NCBI GenBank assembly: GCA_964514215.1
Contig: CAZEPW010000011.1
Location: forward strand, 6,824-70,823
DNA length: 64,000 bases
DNA from: CAYQUC01 sp964514215
GTDB taxonomy: Bacteria > Pseudomonadota > Gammaproteobacteria > UBA6429 > Thiohalophilaceae
Direction of reading: 5' to 3'
Shown here: positions 16,310 through 24,703 of the stretch, piece by piece
Numbering within the stretch: position 1 is the stretch's first letter
Layout of the letters: each line of letters begins with the position of its first letter
The notes under the pieces: generated by a model
Database searches by the model: none
What the model saw: only the letters and a program-made list of their open reading frames with translations
Told to the model about the DNA's origin: nothing
Translations under genes and position numbers: made by a program

Positions 16310-19219
16310 TTGAAAAACTACCTTGTCGGACAACGCTGGATTAGTGAAACTGAATCAGATCTCGGTCTGGGCACCATTATTCAAGTTGAACATCGAACAG
16401 TCACTGTTAGTTTCTCCTCTTGCGATGAAACGCGCACCTATGCCCTCGCTAATGCACCACTAGCACGCATAATATTTAAAAAAGATGATGAGATACAAGA
16501 TCTTGAACAACGGCATTTAAAAATCCACGAAATAAAAAATAATGACGATCTATACCAATATCACGTGGAAGATGAATCGGGTGTTAAATCATGGATAGCT
16601 GAAACCCAAATAAACCATCATACCAAGCTCAATAATGCCACCGACAGACTGTTTTCAGGACAAATCGATGCTGAAAAATGGTTTGCATTACGGTATAGAA
16701 CATTGGCTTTCAAAGATTCGATTGAACAATCGACTACTTATGGTCTCAGTGGTGCCAGAATTGACCTTATACCGCATCAATTATATATCGCCAACGAAGT
16801 ATCAAACCGTTTTTCACCTCGAGTACTATTGGCTGACGAAGTTGGGCTAGGTAAAACGATTGAAGCTTGCCTGATACTGCATCACCAGTATTTATCTGAA
16901 TCTGTACAAAAAATCCTCATTATTGTACCAGAAGCGCTTATTCACCAATGGTTGGTTGAATTGCTTCGACGAGTAAATTTACGATTTAGCCTAATAGACG
17001 AAGAAAGATGTCTAGCAATAGAAGAAAGCAACCCTGAGGCGAATCCGTTTGATACTGAACAACTCGTGCTTTGTTCTTTAGAGCAGTTTTCTGAAAATCC
17101 CACTCGCGCACAACAAATTATAAACTGCCAATGGGAAATGTTAATTGTCGATGAGGCACACCACTTATATTGGTCTGAACAGCAACCAAGCCCTGAATAC
17201 CTATTGGTTGATGTGCTCGCAAAAATCGCATCAAGTGTTTTATTATTAACAGCAACTCCAGAACAGTTAGGTCAAAGTGGCCATTTTGCGCGATTACGTT
17301 TACTTGATCCAATACGTTATCATGATTTAGATACTTTTATTAAAGAAGAATCAAGCTATTTTGAAATTGCAGAAATAATTAACAAAATCATCGACGCATC
17401 TGAAATTACTGACGCTGATTGTAAAAATTTACAATTGCAATTTACTGATGCCAGTTTAGAATTGAGCTTAAAGCAATATCAAAAGTATCAACAATCAGAG
17501 CAAATAAGCAAAGAATTTATTGATGCTTTAATTGACAAACTAATAGACCAACATGGTACCGGTCGTTGTTTATTTCGAAATAGCCGCTATGGCGTAAAAG
17601 GATTTCCAAATCGAATTTTACATGCCGTTGCATTAGATAAACCCAGCCAGTATAACAGCGAGCAACTCAGCTTAAACGATAGCAATGATATTGAATTTAA
17701 TATTTTAAATAAACAATATCCAGAAATCCCCTATTCTTTAATGGAAGAATATCAACAAACGGCTTGGTGGCAATTTGATCCTAGAATTAGCTATATCTAT
17801 GACACATTAAATACACTTAAGCCCAAAAAAGTATTAATTATTTGTGCTCATCGAGATACCGCTGAAGACATTAAACTTGCCTTAAAAATTCGTTATGGCA
17901 TGACTATCGCCATGTTTCACGAAGACATGAGCATTATTAAACGCGACAAGTCTGCAGCATTCTTTGCTGACCCTGAATCGGGAAGTCAGGCACTAGTGTG
18001 TTCTGAAATTGGTAGTGAAGGTAGAAATTTTCAGTTTTCTCATCATTTAATATTATTTGATTTGCCATTAATACCCGATTTATTAGAACAACGAATTGGC
18101 CGGCTCGATAGAATTGGGCAACAACATGATATTCAGATTCATGCATTGTATTTAAAAGACTCAACACAAGAATACTTATTTCGTTGGTATCATGAAGGTC
18201 TCAATGCCTTCACTAAAACCTGCCCGGCAGGACAAAGTATATATAATTTCTTTTACGAAGAATTAGCGGCAGTATTATCCAATAATGCTCATGAGCCATC
18301 ACAGTTTGAAGTACTGTTAACTAAAACTAAATCAAAACTTCAGGAATTAAATCAATCATTACAATCTGGTAGAGATAGATTATTAGAGTTAAATTCTCAT
18401 CGTAAACATATTTCAACCAAGGTTATCAATTCGATAAATTTAAATTCAAAACCCGAAGAATTGCAAGAATATATGGAACACGTTTTTGGATGTTATGGGG
18501 TTGATTTTGAGGATCATTCACATAATCAATATATCATTAGGCCAAGCGAACACATGCATACCGCGCATTTTCCTTTATTACCAGCCGATGGCAAAACAAT
18601 TACCTTTGATCGAAATACCGCATTAAAACATGAAGATATCGACTTTGTTAGCTGGGAACATCCTATGGTCACAGCAGTCATCGATATGATCACCGGCAAC
18701 GAACTGGGTAACACCGCAGTCTCTTTAATTAAACACAAGGCCATTAAATCTGGCAGTATGTTATTAGAGTGTTTATTTGTGATTGATTATTCCGCACCGA
18801 AATTTTATAAAATGGGCCAATATTTCTCAAATAAACAGATTCACATTGTTATTGATAACAAAACAAAAGATATATCGCCATTATTTAGAAATCAGGACAT
18901 TTATTTGAGTCATGAAGCTGTATCCAAAGCAGCAGCAAATCAATTAATTATCAGTATGTCAAAATTAATTAATATGTTACTCGAACATGCTACGACGCAC
19001 GCCAATCAACTACTAACTGAAATCATTAGTAACGCACATCAAAGTGTAAATACGAAAATGGACTTTGAAATCGATCGACTAACAACACTCAAAAAATTAA
19101 ACCCGAATATTCGTGAAGATGAAATTGAACACTTGCAAATAACACAAACTAAAATGCACGAATACATAAACAACGCAACTTTAAGATTAGATGCAACACG
19201 AATAATTATTGTTGAATAA
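16310..19219 (+). CDS. rapA: RNA polymerase-associated protein RapA (SWI2/SNF2 ATPase)
   Basis: 969 residues, matching the usual length (E. coli about 968), from a TTG start preceded by AGGA at a suitable distance. The N-terminal Tudor-like region (GQRWISETESDLGLGTI) is followed by helicase lobe 1 with Walker A DEVGLGKT and DEAH box VDEAHH, then LLTATPEQLGQSGHFARL. Lobe 2 has EIGSEGRNFQF and EQRIGRLDRIGQ. RapA recycles RNA polymerase stalled after transcription. A small membrane-protein gene follows after 29 nt. Confidence 0.95.
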   Translation: MKNYLVGQRWISETESDLGLGTIIQVEHRTVTVSFSSCDETRTYALANAPLARIIFKKDDEIQDLEQRHLKIHEIKNNDDLYQYHVEDESGVKSWIAETQINHHTKLNNATDRLFSGQIDAEKWFALRYRTLAFKDSIEQSTTYGLSGARIDLIPHQLYIANEVSNRFSPRVLLADEVGLGKTIEACLILHHQYLSESVQKILIIVPEALIHQWLVELLRRVNLRFSLIDEERCLAIEESNPEANPFDTEQLVLCSLEQFSENPTRAQQIINCQWEMLIVDEAHHLYWSEQQPSPEYLLVDVLAKIASSVLLLTATPEQLGQSGHFARLRLLDPIRYHDLDTFIKEESSYFEIAEIINKIIDASEITDADCKNLQLQFTDASLELSLKQYQKYQQSEQISKEFIDALIDKLIDQHGTGRCLFRNSRYGVKGFPNRILHAVALDKPSQYNSEQLSLNDSNDIEFNILNKQYPEIPYSLMEEYQQTAWWQFDPRISYIYDTLNTLKPKKVLIICAHRDTAEDIKLALKIRYGMTIAMFHEDMSIIKRDKSAAFFADPESGSQALVCSEIGSEGRNFQFSHHLILFDLPLIPDLLEQRIGRLDRIGQQHDIQIHALYLKDSTQEYLFRWYHEGLNAFTKTCPAGQSIYNFFYEELAAVLSNNAHEPSQFEVLLTKTKSKLQELNQSLQSGRDRLLELNSHRKHISTKVINSINLNSKPEELQEYMEHVFGCYGVDFEDHSHNQYIIRPSEHMHTAHFPLLPADGKTITFDRNTALKHEDIDFVSWEHPMVTAVIDMITGNELGNTAVSLIKHKAIKSGSMLLECLFVIDYSAPKFYKMGQYFSNKQIHIVIDNKTKDISPLFRNQDIYLSHEAVSKAAANQLIISMSKLINMLLEHATTHANQLLTEIISNAHQSVNTKMDFEIDRLTTLKKLNPNIREDEIEHLQITQTKMHEYINNATLRLDATRIIIVE

Positions 19220-19248
19220 CTATCACAAAAACTACTTGGAAGTATGAA

Positions 19249-19482
19249 ATGAAAATATTAGATAAACTGCCCTATCCATTTGTTATTATAATTGCGGTAT
19301 TCATGTCCATTGCTCCACCAACGGGTGAGCCGCATTTAATTGAAAAATTAAAAATGCTCGGTAGCTTCACTTTAAGTAAACCCATCGATATTTTTGACTT
19401 ATTTATTCATTCCATCGCACTGATCATATTAATCCTAAAAATAATTCGTACTTTTATGGCTAAAGATAAGCCCGAAAAATAA
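19249..19482 (+). CDS. Small conserved membrane protein, 77 aa
   Basis: Two predicted membrane helices (about residues 8-22 and 52-68) separated by a loop with EPHLIEKLKMLG and SKPIDIFDLFIH. Proteins of this kind, starting MKxLxxxPY and containing PxEPHLxEKLxML, are familiar from marine gammaproteobacteria and are sometimes loosely labelled RND transporter. It is far too short to be one. Function unknown. It follows rapA closely and may be cotranscribed. Confidence 0.7.
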   Translation: MKILDKLPYPFVIIIAVFMSIAPPTGEPHLIEKLKMLGSFTLSKPIDIFDLFIHSIALIILILKIIRTFMAKDKPEK

Positions 19483-19634
19483 CCGTATAAAATATAATAT
19501 TATCAACACCTCAATTTACAGATAAATATTTAGTATAAATTATATTTTATGCTAAATATTATCTAAACTGTATAAACAGGGATATACAAACAAAACAACA
19601 AACCTCTAATTTTTTAAACATAAACAAAAATCTC

Positions 19635-20075
19635 ATGATGCGATTATTAATAATAGCCCTTGTTTTTTTCTCCGCTAATGTGAGTTTCGCAGAAAAAGCT
19701 AAGTGTACCCCCACTCCTGAAATGCAGCTCGGAAATCATTTCACGCCGATTACTCGTGAAAAAATTAATGTTAGCAATGGCATAAAAATGTCGGGTAAGG
19801 TTTTATCTGCAACGGATTGTAACCCCATAAAAAATGCTAAAATTAGTCATTGGCAAGCAAACAAACACGGGAAATACACTGATAAACTTCGCGCCTATTT
19901 ACGAACTGACGAATTTGGTAGGTTTGAATTCTTAACCGAATGGCCAAATACCCAAATTCCGCATATTCATTTTTTGGTGGAAGCATCCGGTTATCAAACA
20001 CTAACGACACAATGGGTTGGTGAAGACAAGATGAAATCCATATTGCTTATTATCGTACTGAAAGAAAAAAGCTAA
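19635..20075 (+). CDS. Secreted intradiol-dioxygenase-like protein, probably non-canonical
   Basis: 146 residues with a signal peptide (1-19, ending VSFAE). The fold signature of intradiol dioxygenases is present: ISGKV-like beta strand, KISHWQANKHGKYTD, LRTDEFGRFEFLTEWP and PHIHFLVEASGY. The two histidines of HIH could bind iron. The second conserved tyrosine (usually PGxY before the HxH) is missing (WPNTQIPHIHF), and the protein is shorter than real enzymes. Cys at about residues 23 and 62 may form a disulfide. It may be a binding or structural relative rather than an aromatic-ring-cleaving enzyme. Confidence 0.65.
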   Translation: MMRLLIIALVFFSANVSFAEKAKCTPTPEMQLGNHFTPITREKINVSNGIKMSGKVLSATDCNPIKNAKISHWQANKHGKYTDKLRAYLRTDEFGRFEFLTEWPNTQIPHIHFLVEASGYQTLTTQWVGEDKMKSILLIIVLKEKS

Positions 20076-20098
20076 AACATGCGACTTAGCACCCTAAA

Positions 20099-21190
20099 TT
20101 ACTTCAATAACTTATCTCGTATTTCTAATGCTAGGTATTTAGCATCACGAACAGCACCATAAATACTATGTGATGAAACTAACCTTAAAAACCTTAAACC
20201 GATAAAATACAAATTAGGCATAAAGCTTTCAAAATCAGTTTTTAAAAGCGGATAACCGTCATTAGTTAATAAAGTTTTATTAAGTTTTTTATCAACCATC
20301 GAGCTAAGATCAACTCGAAATCCGGTACACCAAATAATAGTTGTGTCGTTAAGTATTAGTTTTTCATCCTTTTCAAATACTGCAATAGTATTTTCAAGCT
20401 TACGAACTTTACCTTTCAAAACAACCCCATACAGATCTCGTAATGTACTTGGTTTGGGATATGTTGCAGGATCACCTTTATTTTCGGCTATATAACGAAT
20501 AAAACGACCAAACAATGATTTACTGCGTATATCAAATATCTTTAATTTTTTTACATAGCTATAAATTGATATTCCTAAAAAAGATGGTGGAAAATATTTA
20601 TTATTACTAGTTGCGATAGTAATTGTATATTTTTTTGTTTTAGCTAATTCATCACAAATTTGAATTCCTGAGCTGCCTGAACCAATAATTAAAACATTTT
20701 TAGTTTTAATTTGTTTTGGAGATGTATAATTGGACGAATGCAATTGTAAAATGTTATCAGATACATTTTGCGTTATTTTAGGTATATACGCCTTATTCAA
20801 GCCAACAGCAAAAACTACTATTTTTGCTTGATAAGAATCTGCATCCAAATCAATTCGCCAATGATAATCTAAATAATTTATATTATTCACTTTAGAGTAT
20901 TTGATGTTTGAAGAAAAACCTTGTGACCACTGCTCGAATTGATTAATTATTTGTCTTTTATTAATTAAATTATTGTCATTATTTGAAGTTAAATCACCTG
21001 GTAATTGATTCATCCAGTTTGCAGTGTTCATTTTGAAACTATCCCAGCGTTTATTATACCAAGACGAAAATGCTCGTTCTTTTTCAATAATAAGGCATGA
21101 GATATTGTCTTTATTTAAATAATATGACAATAGTAAACCACACTGGCCAGCGCCAATTATCACGATGTCATATTGATGGTCTTCATTCAT
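20099..21190 (-). CDS. FAD/NAD(P)-dependent oxidoreductase, flavin monooxygenase-like
   Basis: 363 residues. Two dinucleotide-binding folds are visible: IIGAGQCGLLLSYYL at the N-terminus for FAD and LIIGSGSSGIQICDELA in the middle for NAD(P)H. A conserved end motif ATG-like segment (WCTGFRVDLS) follows. The FMO/CzcO family oxidises small nucleophiles or transfers electrons; the substrate is unknown here. It is monocistronic and divergent from the thioredoxin gene. Confidence 0.8.
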   Translation of the reverse strand: MNEDHQYDIVIIGAGQCGLLLSYYLNKDNISCLIIEKERAFSSWYNKRWDSFKMNTANWMNQLPGDLTSNNDNNLINKRQIINQFEQWSQGFSSNIKYSKVNNINYLDYHWRIDLDADSYQAKIVVFAVGLNKAYIPKITQNVSDNILQLHSSNYTSPKQIKTKNVLIIGSGSSGIQICDELAKTKKYTITIATSNNKYFPPSFLGISIYSYVKKLKIFDIRSKSLFGRFIRYIAENKGDPATYPKPSTLRDLYGVVLKGKVRKLENTIAVFEKDEKLILNDTTIIWCTGFRVDLSSMVDKKLNKTLLTNDGYPLLKTDFESFMPNLYFIGLRFLRLVSSHSIYGAVRDAKYLALEIRDKLLK

Positions 21191-21285
21191 AGTTGAAAAA
21201 TATCATAAAATTGAACTGAATATCGCTTTTTTATCAGTTATAATGCTTTATTTTGATATTGATAAACCTCGAATAAAATAAAACC

Positions 21286-21645
21286 ATGAGCTTCGATCCC
21301 AGCAAATACATTTTCACCATTAATGTTAATAACTTTGAATCACAAGTAATTGAGTATTCAGAATCTAAACCTATCCTAATCGATTTTTGGGCAGACTGGT
21401 GTCCGCCTTGTTTGGTTATATCTCCAATCTTAGAAAATATTATTAATCAATATCAGGGAAAATTAGCGCTTGGAAAAATTGAAGTTGATGAAGATGATAA
21501 TATGAAACTTGCTGGGCGATATCAAACTCGAGGTTTTCCAAGTATTTTATTAATCTCAAAAGGTAATGAGTTAGGAAGGTTTACCGGAGCTCAATCTCAA
21601 CACTTCATAACGGCATTTCTTGAAAGTAATCTTAACGATTTTTAA
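21286..21645 (+). CDS. Thioredoxin-like protein with WCPPC active site
   Basis: 119 residues, one thioredoxin domain. LIDFWADWCPPCLVISPIL contains the active site with CPPC in place of the common CGPC. KIEVDEDDN and TRGFPSILLI include the cis-proline loop. No signal peptide, so it is cytoplasmic. CPPC tends to alter redox potential (known for the superfamily). The stop overlaps the convergent membrane-protein gene by 4 nt. Confidence 0.85.
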   Translation: MSFDPSKYIFTINVNNFESQVIEYSESKPILIDFWADWCPPCLVISPILENIINQYQGKLALGKIEVDEDDNMKLAGRYQTRGFPSILLISKGNELGRFTGAQSQHFITAFLESNLNDF

Positions 21646-21965
21646 AGACCAATTAATTCTAAATAAAATGATGACCAAAAAACAATTAAAGAAAAAGCCA
21701 ACGCTAAACTGATATAACTATTTCTTCGTGAAGCTATTTTTCCGATATCGTTTTTACCATCAATCATCACCCTAGACATTAACGCATCAAGTAATAACAC
21801 CATGAATATAAGTGGTGTTAATGATGGAATAACAGTATTAAAAAAGGCATCAACACCATTATAACTCTCATGAGTGCCGGCAACGGGTACAGCACTATTA
21901 AAAAATATTGTGGTCAACAATAACATTACTCGCAAAAAACCCATCTCTTTAAGAAGAATCATCAA
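21642..21965 (-). CDS. Conserved small membrane protein, 107 aa
   Basis: Three hydrophobic stretches (about residues 8-28, 46-62 and 86-104). The first may be a signal anchor. The loop contains SYNGVDAFFNTVIPSLTPL and later MIDGKNDIGKIASRRNSYIS. No known family comes to mind. It lies 13 nt after the 131-residue gene and probably belongs to the tatD operon. Confidence 0.6.
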   Translation of the reverse strand: MMILLKEMGFLRVMLLLTTIFFNSAVPVAGTHESYNGVDAFFNTVIPSLTPLIFMVLLLDALMSRVMIDGKNDIGKIASRRNSYISLALAFSLIVFWSSFYLELIGL

Positions 21966-21978
21966 TATATTACCTTAT

Positions 21979-22374
21979 CTATTGCAGTGGAGGAAAATTT
22001 ACTTTGACTTGATTTTCAAGAACATCATCAAATTTTAAATCGATACTGTATTTATCTTCAATCGAATCAATCCGGACTTGTTTTAGCTTTGGTAAAGTTT
22101 GCGCTAAATAAGCACATAATGCTGCTATTTGCTGATCATTGTCTTTCAGATATGCATGAACCAAGTGATCAGCCACAAATTTTGCCCGTTGAGCCTTATC
22201 CGGAAATTCAATGCGTTCATTGCTTAATGTAATGCCAGAATCCATATCGCGGTTCATTTTATCAAGGTATTTTTGTTGTAGTTCACTAATCGACTTTTCA
22301 CGATTATATTCAAGCTTTAACTCACCATTAATAACAACGACCATTAATTTGTTTTCTATAGAAACACCGACCAT
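21979..22374 (-). CDS. Conserved hypothetical protein, 131 aa
   Basis: Soluble alpha/beta protein. It contains ELQQKYLDKMNRDMDSGITL, then PDKAQRAKFVADHLVHAYL and AALCAYLAQTLPKLKQVRID. No catalytic motif or metal site is obvious. It sits 27 nt downstream of tatD and just before the membrane protein gene, suggesting one operon. No functional assignment is possible from sequence alone. Confidence 0.65.
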   Translation of the reverse strand: MVGVSIENKLMVVVINGELKLEYNREKSISELQQKYLDKMNRDMDSGITLSNERIEFPDKAQRAKFVADHLVHAYLKDNDQQIAALCAYLAQTLPKLKQVRIDSIEDKYSIDLKFDDVLENQVKVNFPPLQ

Positions 22375-22401
22375 ATCAAAAACTTACCTTATACCTTTAT
22401 T

Positions 22402-23205
22402 TTACTTAATATAGGAATCTAATCTAAAAAATTCTTGAGCCGCCAGAGTCGTCTCAGCCGCTACCCTATCATAATCTTTATTGAGTATATTTGCTATATC
22501 CTGCACAATATGCGGTAGAAACTTAGGCTCATTACGTCTGGATTTTGGCTTAGATTTCAATGATCTAGGCAGTAAATACGGCGAATCAGTTTCCACTAAC
22601 AATCGATTACTTGGTATATTAACCAGTAGTTCATGGAGATGCTGACCTCGTCTTTCATCACATATCCAACCAGTAATACCAATATAAGCATCTAATTCCA
22701 AATAATCATTAAGCTCATCACGGCTTCCTGTAAAACAATGAACAACAATATCGGATAAATTACTGCGGTATTTTTTCAATAAGGTATAAAAATCATCATG
22801 TGCATCCCGTTGATGCAAGAACATCGGAAACTCCGTCTGGCTGGCATGCTCTAACTGTGCTTCAAAACAAGAAAGTTGCGACTTTTTGCTAGAATAATTA
22901 CGATTAAAATCTAAACCGCATTCACCTAATGCAACAACACATGGCTGCCGACTCAACTCATCAATTTTGACTGTATCTGCAGCAGTAAAATCGTTGGCAT
23001 GATGCGGATGAATACCTACCGTTGATTTCAGGTTTTCTGAATATTGCCCACACAGTTTAATCGCACGTTCAGAACTATTGATATCACTTCCTGTCACCAC
23101 CATTGTTTCAACACCAAGCTCAACGGCTTGTGATATTACTTGGGGTAAATCTGAGTTAAAATTGGAGCTCGTAAAATTTACCCCAATATCGATTAACTTA
23201 TTCAT
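22402..23205 (-). CDS. tatD: TatD-family metal-dependent deoxyribonuclease
   Basis: 267 residues. The metal-binding pattern of the amidohydrolase-fold family is complete except for the first HxH: IDIGVNF at the start, VGIHPHHA, ALGECGLDF, FPMFLHQRDA, DIVVHCFTGS and LVETDSPYLLP. The opening IDIGVNFTSSNF is typical of TatD itself, as opposed to YcfH/YjjV, which open with DxHCHL. TatD is a 3'-5' exonuclease acting in DNA repair. It is first of three likely cotranscribed genes. Confidence 0.9.
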   Translation of the reverse strand: MNKLIDIGVNFTSSNFNSDLPQVISQAVELGVETMVVTGSDINSSERAIKLCGQYSENLKSTVGIHPHHANDFTAADTVKIDELSRQPCVVALGECGLDFNRNYSSKKSQLSCFEAQLEHASQTEFPMFLHQRDAHDDFYTLLKKYRSNLSDIVVHCFTGSRDELNDYLELDAYIGITGWICDERRGQHLHELLVNIPSNRLLVETDSPYLLPRSLKSKPKSRRNEPKFLPHIVQDIANILNKDYDRVAAETTLAAQEFFRLDSYIK

Positions 23206-23309
23206 AATTATTCAATTAATTAACTTTTATACGTAGAATGATACTCTGAATACGATTAATATAACGGATATAGTAAACACTGCCCATATCCAATTAAAAG
23301 CAATTTTAT

Positions 23310-24080
23310 ATGATTCTAAATAACATAAAAACATTATTTTTAGTTATACTGATATTCCCTTTGATCAGCATTTCCTGTACTACCACTCCGGAAAATAGAA
23401 ATATTAATAACCAAATTTCTAATGAAGCTTATCAGGATTCTCTAAGTAATTATAACGAACTTAAATTTTTGTTTGAGAACAAAAAATACGATGAAGCTTA
23501 TAGTTTGTTAGACGATATGAAAGAAAATTTGCCATACAGTCGGCACACGAAGTTTGGAAAAATTTTAGAAATACATAGCTATTATGAACAAAATAAATTT
23601 TCTCTTGCTATACAAAAAGCCACTAAATTTATTAATACTCACCCAATCCATGCAAGAATAGATTATGTTTTATATTTGAGAGCATTAGCCAGTTTCGAAT
23701 CCAATAAACCTTTATACCAGCACTTATCTCAAATTCCCAAAATTATTACAGTAAATCGTTCCAAAGTTCGCCGCACTTTTGGTTATTTTGCCGTTTTAGC
23801 TCAAAAATATCCTAAAAGTAGTTACTTTAAAGATACCGTTAACAAGCTCAAACAACTACGTCAAATTTTATCGGATTATGAACTTAACGATGTCTATTTA
23901 TTATTTGATAATGCAAAATATATCGAAGTTGTTGCACGAGTAGATTACTTAATCAAAAATTATCCGCGCTCTACGGTTATCCCTAAAGCACTCAAGTTAC
24001 AAGCAAAGGCTTATCGAGCTTTAGGACAAATCGATACTGCAAAATCGATTGAAACCAATGTGCGTAGGAATAATCAATAA
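23310..24080 (+). CDS. BamD-like TPR lipoprotein
   Basis: 256 residues. A hydrophobic leader ends LISISC, a passable but not ideal lipobox; the mature Cys would anchor it in the outer membrane. Helical repeats follow. Segments LAQKYPKSSYFKDTVNKLKQL, ARVDYLIKNYPRSTVIPKAL and LQAKAYRALGQ resemble the latter repeats of BamD, which helps insert outer-membrane proteins. The match is divergent in the first half, so this may be a second TPR lipoprotein rather than the essential BamD. Confidence 0.6.
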   Translation: MILNNIKTLFLVILIFPLISISCTTTPENRNINNQISNEAYQDSLSNYNELKFLFENKKYDEAYSLLDDMKENLPYSRHTKFGKILEIHSYYEQNKFSLAIQKATKFINTHPIHARIDYVLYLRALASFESNKPLYQHLSQIPKIITVNRSKVRRTFGYFAVLAQKYPKSSYFKDTVNKLKQLRQILSDYELNDVYLLFDNAKYIEVVARVDYLIKNYPRSTVIPKALKLQAKAYRALGQIDTAKSIETNVRRNNQ

Positions 24081-24478
24081 TATCATATACCATTTAGTAA
24101 AATTAAATGAACAGTTATTAACCATATAAAATTTATAGCTATACTCGACTAGTTAAGAATCTAAATTTTAAAATAACCGTCATTCCAGTAATGTTAATAG
24201 ATTCTTATCACATCCACGGCAGAAATTTAGAATAAAAACTCAAGATTTCCGCTAAAATCACGTAAAATGACTGTTTTTGTCATGATAATGATATCTAAAT
24301 AAACTCTTTTCCTACGCAGCACAAAGATTATTAAAACCCAAAAAAGATCAATCCAACTTCATTATTTTTAACTCAACAAAATTCAAGAATTAACATTTTC
24401 GTTCGATATTATCATCAAGACTGTAGTACATGACAAACATGTCATCAGTAGTGTGTAATTTAACATAGGTTGTTACAG
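24081..24478. other. Intergenic region, about 400 bp, with a decayed repeat and an inverted repeat
   Basis: No gene is supported. The stretch 24177-24272 holds a degenerate copy of a dispersed repeat (listed separately). A perfect 6-bp inverted repeat (ATGACA, 4-nt loop, TGTCAT) spans 24430-24445, about 33 bp before the next start codon; it could be an operator or a chance palindrome. Confidence 0.5.
24244..24272 (+). repeat. Dispersed intergenic repeat, degenerate copy A
   Basis: The sequence reads GATTTCCGCTAAAATCACGT then AAAATGAC. It closely matches the intergenic sequences at 51777-51806 and, more weakly, 42732-42763, all on the same strand. The partial opposite-strand half CCGTCATTCC lies about 60 bp upstream at 24178. 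The pattern recalls short dispersed repeats with GTCATTCC/GGAATGAC ends. Confidence 0.45.
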
Positions 24479-24691
24479 ATGATTATTGACTTACAAAGCG
24501 ATCAAATTCGAATTCCTAAAGATATGGAAGATTATTTGCGGAAATTAGCAGGAAATAATGGCCAAACATTTTCAAAAATAAAAACCAAAACCGACTTATT
24601 AAAAGCATTTATCAAAACGCTTCCACAACAACAGGCTTATGAATTATTAAATAGCATCGAACAATATAAAATATCGAAAGGTAATAAATAA
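24479..24691 (+). CDS. Small hypothetical protein, 70 aa
   Basis: The ATG at 24479 has AGG at a reasonable distance; a TTG three codons upstream is possible. The protein begins MIIDLQSDQIRIPKDMEDYL, followed by two charged helices including KTKTDLLKAFIKTLP. It might be a small DNA- or protein-binding helical protein. No family is recognised. It ends 12 nt before the convergent gshA. Confidence 0.5.
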   Translation: MIIDLQSDQIRIPKDMEDYLRKLAGNNGQTFSKIKTKTDLLKAFIKTLPQQQAYELLNSIEQYKISKGNK

Positions 24692-24703
24692 TTTTTTAAA
24701 TCA

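Noticed and set aside
23310..24080. Calling this gene bamD outright
   Set aside because: The later repeats fit BamD, but the N-terminal half and lipobox are weak, so only a BamD-like label is justified.
24430..24445. Inverted repeat ATGACA/TGTCAT as a definite operator
   Set aside because: Only 6 bp per arm in AT-rich DNA with no second copy elsewhere noticed; kept as a note inside the intergenic entry.
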